Positions 63,985 through 64,000 of a DNA stretch of 64,000 bases are shown piece after piece. Source of the stretch: Chitinophagaceae bacterium PMP191F. Lineage in GTDB: Bacteria; Bacteroidota; Bacteroidia; Chitinophagales; Chitinophagaceae. Made by a program: the position numbers and the translations under genes. A model generated the notes under the pieces. It ran no database searches. It was given only the letters and a program-made list of their open reading frames with translations, and had not been told where the DNA came from. Position 1 is the first letter of the stretch, and each line of letters opens with the position of its first letter. The stretch is from assembly GCA_001302245.1 (NCBI GenBank), contig LGYU01000021.1, positions 26,259 to 90,258 of the forward strand. Reading direction: 5' to 3'.

Positions 63985-64000
63985 AATCGCAATATTGCGA
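63985..64000 (+). promoter_or_regulatory. Second ArsR-type operator, cut by the window edge
   Basis: AATCGCAATATTGCGA repeats the ArsR operator with a more symmetric left arm and stops at the last base of the window; the next two bases would complete the palindrome if they are T. Confidence 0.6.

Noticed and set aside
1..64000. CRISPR array, tRNA, rRNA, insertion sequence or prophage
   Set aside because: No regularly spaced repeats, no cloverleaf or rRNA motifs, no transposase, integrase or phage structural genes were seen.

Overview
The window looks like chromosomal DNA of a Bacteroidota bacterium, most likely a member of the Chitinophagaceae; the exact genus is not readable from the sequence. 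The case rests on a SusC/SusD pair with a hybrid two-component regulator, an ECF sigma/FecR/TonB-receptor set, many lipoproteins and 'MKK...' signal peptides, Bacteroidota-type promoters (TTG or TTTG, about 20 bases, then TAnnTTTG) and a general lack of Shine-Dalgarno sequences. No tRNA, rRNA, CRISPR array or recognisable insertion sequence was seen.

Layout. 1-3920 (minus): a CzcCBA-type heavy-metal RND operon, its pump gene cut by the window edge. 3921-9000 (plus): an AT-rich islet with a long leader, an RHS/YD-like secreted protein of 1280 residues and a small secreted partner. 9085-12112 (minus): four small envelope proteins. 12431-25598 (plus): an S41 protease, an ECF sigma factor, its FecR-type anti-sigma factor and an STN-carrying TonB receptor, followed by a beta-helix lipoprotein, a second lipoprotein, a DUF3108 protein, a small cytosolic protein and a large zinc metalloprotease. 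25699-36331: a mixed stretch with an alpha-L-fucosidase, a deaminase, a divergent PhyH dioxygenase/AraC pair, a GNAT, an orphan ECF sigma factor, a 53-residue protein, a DUF6934-like gene, a GNAT-ankyrin fusion, an esterase/AhpD-like pair and an AraC regulator.

36469-55452 (all minus) holds, in transcription order, an OprP-like porin and a DASS dicarboxylate carrier; a TolC/HlyD/permease/permease exporter with no ATPase gene beside it; a hybrid two-component system; and SusC, SusD and a GH35 beta-galactosidase. The last four form a compact polysaccharide utilisation locus. 55820-57198: a DUF6265-like protein and an AraC regulator. 57302-63034 (minus): a second RND efflux operon (TolC, pump, adaptor) whose pump lacks two residues of the AcrB proton relay. 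63122-63965: a small secreted protein and a divergent ArsR repressor with an operator over its own promoter; a second copy of that operator runs off the right edge.

The most unusual non-coding structures are a compact GC-rich foldable element in the divergent gap 31806-32001, two perfect 19-base palindromes (30875-30893 and 31921-31939), an 11-bp stem-loop leader (19093-19148) paired with an intra-operon terminator (20647-20682) around the beta-helix lipoprotein gene, and a patch of CACTCAC-like and GGAATTAGG-like quasi-repeats (51186-51345) that supplies the stop codon of a tolC gene. At several genes the promoter -7 box sits only 4-8 bases before the start codon, which suggests leaderless or nearly leaderless mRNAs.
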